From an uncultured Draconibacterium sp. (GTDB lineage Bacteria; Bacteroidota; Bacteroidia; Bacteroidales; Prolixibacteraceae), in NCBI RefSeq assembly GCF_963674925.1, contig NZ_OY771649.1, positions 1,364,001-1,428,000 on the forward strand: DNA of 64,000 bases, given 5' to 3'. Below are positions 61,201 through 64,000 of the stretch, piece after piece; position 1 is the stretch's first letter; each line of letters starts with the position of its first letter. The notes beneath the pieces were generated by a model. The model did not search any database. It was not told the DNA's origin and saw only the letters and a list, made by a program, of their open reading frames with translations. A program made the position numbers and the translations under genes.

Positions 61201-64000
61201 TTAATTCTGTTTCGGATTATTTAATTTCTGAAACAATTCCTTTCGATACGCCGATGGTGTTTTTTTATACATCTTTTTAAAAACCTTACTAAAATAATTG
61301 GGGTCGGAAAATCCAACTTCGTATGCAACATCAGAGATATTCCTTTCTAAATCAGTCATCAATTCTATAGCCTTTTTCAGGCGGATACTTAAAATATAGT
61401 CGGACACCGACATATTGATTAACTTTTTGAATTTTAGATATACCATCGTTCTGCTCAATCCCAACAACTTTGAAAGCCCCTCAACATTCAACGATTCATC
61501 TTCTATATTTTCATTAATTATTTTGGAAACTTTTTCTATAAACTCCTTGTCCTTACTTTGTAATTTGAGTTTATCAAAATTGATTTCGCCACCTGTAACT
61601 ACTTTTTCTTTTAGTTTTTTGCGAATCTCAATAAAATTTCTTACCACAAGATCCAACTCTTTAAAGTCGAAAGGTTTCCTCACATAGGCTTCGGCACCTG
61701 CTTCCAAACCGGCAATTTTATCTTCGTGAGTAGTTTTTGCGGTAAGTAAAATTACTGCAATGTGACTGGTGGCTTCATCTGACTTTATTTTTTTACAAAA
61801 TTCAATGCCATTCATTTCCGGCATCATCACATCACTAATAATAATATCGGGTTCTTCATCTTTTACTATTTTAAGCGCCTCCTTTCCATTTTGCGCGTAA
61901 CTCACCTTAAACGATTTCGAATAATGTTCAAACAAAACCTCTGCTAAATCAACGGTATCTTCTACAACAAGAAGCTTAAACTCATTATTATTATCCACCT
62001 TTGGTTTAAGTTGAACAGGTTCCGATACTGTGTCTCTGATACTTTCGACATCAAGACTTCGGCTTACTGATTCGTTGCTGTTTTCGAGCTTAACATTTGC
62101 AACCCCCTTATAATCAAGAGGCAACTGTATTCTAAATTTTGTTCCCTCGTTCAATTTGCTTTTCACCACAATAGTGCCATGTAAATATTCCACAAGACTT
62201 TTTACCAATGTTAAGCCAATTCCGGAACCACTTTTTTGCTCATCCTTTTGATAATTTACATAAAATGGTGTAAACAAATTTTCCTGATCTTCCGTCGATA
62301 TTCCTTTTCCGCTATCTTTAATACAAATGCTCAGGCTCTTCTGTTCGCCAGCACCAACATCATCTATGATTGTTGCTTCACAAGATATTCTTCCGTGAAT
62401 TGGAGTATGCTTTAATGCATTCGAAATAAGATTGGCAATTATTTTCTCAATTTTATCAGGGTCAAACCAGTACTCGTATTCATTCCGGTTTGCTTTAAAT
62501 TCGAAATTCACACGTTGTTGGTCAAATAAGGGAGAAAAAACCAGGCAGGTTTCACGCAGAAACTCAATAATATCGCCTTTTTGCAAAACCAATTTGGCAT
62601 GTTTGGTTTCAATTTTTCGGAAATCCATTAATTGATTAAACAAAAATGAGAGTCTTTTTGAACTTCGGTTTAATCGCTGAAAACGGCTTAACAAATCTTT
62701 TGAAAGATTACTTTCATTAAGTATCTGGTCGATAGTTGAAATAATTATCGAGAGTGGTGTTTTAAACTCATGCGAAATATAAGTATAGAAATTTAAGCGT
62801 TGCTGGTTTAATTCCCTCATTTTTTGACGCTCCATTCGCTCTATACCTAATGCAGCTTTTTCCTTTTCTTTTTCAATGGTAATTTTTCGATAAAATAAAA
62901 CCAATCCTGCCAACAACATTAGATACATAACAAAAGCTCCAACCGAAAGATAAAACGGTGGACGAATGCGAATTTCAAGGCTTTTAATATTGGCACTTTC
63001 AAAACCATCGTTGTTTTCGGCTTTTAACCAAAAAGTATATTTCCCAGGCAATAGGTTTGTATAGGTGGCACTGGTTTTATTTCCCATGTCGTTCCAGTCC
63101 TCGTCAAATCCTTCGAGATAATAATAAAACCTGTTATTACCTGCCGAAATATGATTAATGGCCACAAAATCGATGGTAAATGCTTTTTGGAAATAACTGA
63201 GCGAAATCTTTTCAGTAAGGTTAATCGGCTTTTTTAAAATCCCTTCATCGCTGACCAAAACAGTTTCGTTGGAAATTTTAAAATCGGTAAATATAACTTG
63301 AGTTTTATATGCATCATCAGAAACTTCTGAAGGATTAAAATAGGTTAGGCCATAGATATGCCCGAAATAAAACGTGCCATCATCATCTTTAAAATACGAA
63401 CCATAATTAAATTGCATTTGCGCCAAACCATCATTTACATTGTAATTCCTGAATTTTTGAGTTTTGGGGTTATACATTGAAAGCCCCTGGTTTGTACTTA
63501 ACCAAAATTCGCCATTGCCTGTTTCAAGAATTCCGTAAACGGTATTGTTTGGCAGTCCGTTTTCCATGGTTAATACTTCAAACGAATCAGATGCGGGATG
63601 ATAAATATTCACACCTCCGTTAGCTGTACCAAACCAAATTCTTCCGGCACTATCCTCGGTTGATGCAATTATTTTATTTGTGGATATACCATCGTATTCT
63701 TTAATCTTTACAACAACATCTGAATCTTTATCGTAGTAAGCAATACCCCCATGGCGAGTGCAAAACCACATTCTACCGGTTCGGTCTTCCGTTATATTAT
63801 AAATAAAATTCTCTCCCAAGTCGTCCTGTTTAAAAGGAATTAGTTCAGCTTTCTGATAGTCGTAATTATACACCCCCAACCGGGTACCTACCCAAATTTT
63901 TCCTTTTGAATCTTTAATAATGGAATAAACAGAATTTTGCGTGATACTGTATTTAATATCAGGCCGGATAGATATGTTTCTGAAATTACCGTTTGATGGA
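61201..64000 (-). CDS. Hybrid two-component system regulator, N-terminus beyond the right edge
   Basis: The frame is open to the window edge; codons upstream of a TTG at 63879 still encode propeller sequence (IIKDSKGKIWVGTRLGVYNY), so the gene is cut by the window. About 932 residues are visible. They comprise propeller repeats (WFCTRHGGIAYYD, WFGTANGGVNIY, WLSTNQGLSMY), Y_Y_Y and a membrane helix encoded near 62,880-62,945. HisKA (SHEFKTPLS), an ATPase domain (GSGIGLTLVKSL), a receiver (DVMMPEMNG) and an AraC-type HTH (ISDVAYEVGFSDPNYFSK) follow. It is probably the activator of the susCD transcript. It differs from the regulator at 16-20 kb in sensor repeats, so two different ligands are likely. 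Confidence 0.95.
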   Translation of the reverse strand, partial: PSNGNFRNISIRPDIKYSITQNSVYSIIKDSKGKIWVGTRLGVYNYDYQKAELIPFKQDDLGENFIYNITEDRTGRMWFCTRHGGIAYYDKDSDVVVKIKEYDGISTNKIIASTEDSAGRIWFGTANGGVNIYHPASDSFEVLTMENGLPNNTVYGILETGNGEFWLSTNQGLSMYNPKTQKFRNYNVNDGLAQMQFNYGSYFKDDDGTFYFGHIYGLTYFNPSEVSDDAYKTQVIFTDFKISNETVLVSDEGILKKPINLTEKISLSYFQKAFTIDFVAINHISAGNNRFYYYLEGFDEDWNDMGNKTSATYTNLLPGKYTFWLKAENNDGFESANIKSLEIRIRPPFYLSVGAFVMYLMLLAGLVLFYRKITIEKEKEKAALGIERMERQKMRELNQQRLNFYTYISHEFKTPLSIIISTIDQILNESNLSKDLLSRFQRLNRSSKRLSFLFNQLMDFRKIETKHAKLVLQKGDIIEFLRETCLVFSPLFDQQRVNFEFKANRNEYEYWFDPDKIEKIIANLISNALKHTPIHGRISCEATIIDDVGAGEQKSLSICIKDSGKGISTEDQENLFTPFYVNYQKDEQKSGSGIGLTLVKSLVEYLHGTIVVKSKLNEGTKFRIQLPLDYKGVANVKLENSNESVSRSLDVESIRDTVSEPVQLKPKVDNNNEFKLLVVEDTVDLAEVLFEHYSKSFKVSYAQNGKEALKIVKDEEPDIIISDVMMPEMNGIEFCKKIKSDEATSHIAVILLTAKTTHEDKIAGLEAGAEAYVRKPFDFKELDLVVRNFIEIRKKLKEKVVTGGEINFDKLKLQSKDKEFIEKVSKIINENIEDESLNVEGLSKLLGLSRTMVYLKFKKLINMSVSDYILSIRLKKAIELMTDLERNISDVAYEVGFSDPNYFSKVFKKMYKKTPSAYRKELFQKLNNPKQN

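Larger units (their letters stand above)
11875..64000 (-). other. Polysaccharide utilization region, about 52 kb, all genes on the minus strand
   Basis: Five sulfatases plus a remnant, GH27, GH36, GH140-like and many GH43-like enzymes, SusC/SusD, two hybrid two-component regulators and a ketose-phosphorylating operon are co-oriented. Terminators at about 39.7, 47.1, 51.6 and 58.9 kb split it into several transcripts. Confidence 0.85.

Noticed and set aside
63877..63879. TTG at 63879 as the start of the right-edge hybrid regulator
   Set aside because: Codons upstream to the window edge remain open and encode propeller motifs (WVGTR), so the gene continues beyond the window.

Overview
The window reads as a piece of a marine-type Bacteroidota chromosome, probably Bacteroidales/Marinilabiliales-like. 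The grounds are a SusC/SusD pair, two hybrid two-component systems with AraC-type outputs, a Bacteroidetes-type tra operon, a TAnnTTTG promoter and dense sulfatases. The exact taxon is inference. No rRNA, tRNA or CRISPR array was found.

Region 1 (about 1-11,720) is the end of an integrative/conjugative element or its remnant. It carries, all on the minus strand, traE, traF, traG (VirB4), traI, an unknown secreted protein, traJ (VirB6), traK (VirB8), a TraL-position protein and a traM (VirB10) cut by the left window edge. About 1 kb of structured non-coding DNA follows, then a HipB/HipA pair with its own promoter and overlapping operator. Next is a DnaC/IstB-type ATPase beside a 24-bp tandem repeat block and a 10-bp inverted repeat. 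A decayed ketoacyl-ACP synthase III fragment on the plus strand marks the switch to the next region.

Region 2 (11,875-64,000) is a polysaccharide utilization region of about 52 kb in which every gene is on the minus strand. It holds five S1-type sulfatases plus the tail of a sixth, eight GH43-like five-bladed propeller domains in seven genes, GH27 and GH36 alpha-galactosidase-like enzymes and a GH140 apiosidase-like enzyme. It also holds a beta-helix protein, a DUF4965/glutaminase-A-like protein, a Tat-exported Gfo/Idh/MocA oxidoreductase beside a ThuA-like protein, and one SusC/SusD pair. Two hybrid two-component regulators are present, one at the right edge (truncated) and one near 16-20 kb. 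All recognisable enzymes look exo-acting or debranching; no endo-glycanase or polysaccharide lyase was recognised. The picture suggests a sulfated, galactose/pentose-rich glycan, not a standard agar, carrageenan or ulvan cluster.

Inside region 2, 25,012-33,856 forms a compact operon: an FCD-type GntR regulator with palindromic operators, an ACS-family MFS transporter, a clan GH-A-like lipoprotein, two xylose-isomerase-like TIM barrels, an RpiB/EryI-type isomerase, a secreted nucleoside-hydrolase-like protein, split DhaK and DhaL kinase subunits without a DhaM, and a carbohydrate-binding-like protein. It looks like a route that isomerises and phosphorylates a short ketose (for example erythrulose or apulose). 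With the GH140-like gene in the same region, apiose is a reasonable but unproven candidate substrate.

The most unusual single genes are a secreted DJ-1/PfpI domain fused to a GH43-like propeller (34,071-35,543), a GH43-like propeller fused to a beta-helix (56,403-58,715) and a double-propeller GH43-like protein (22,747-24,612).
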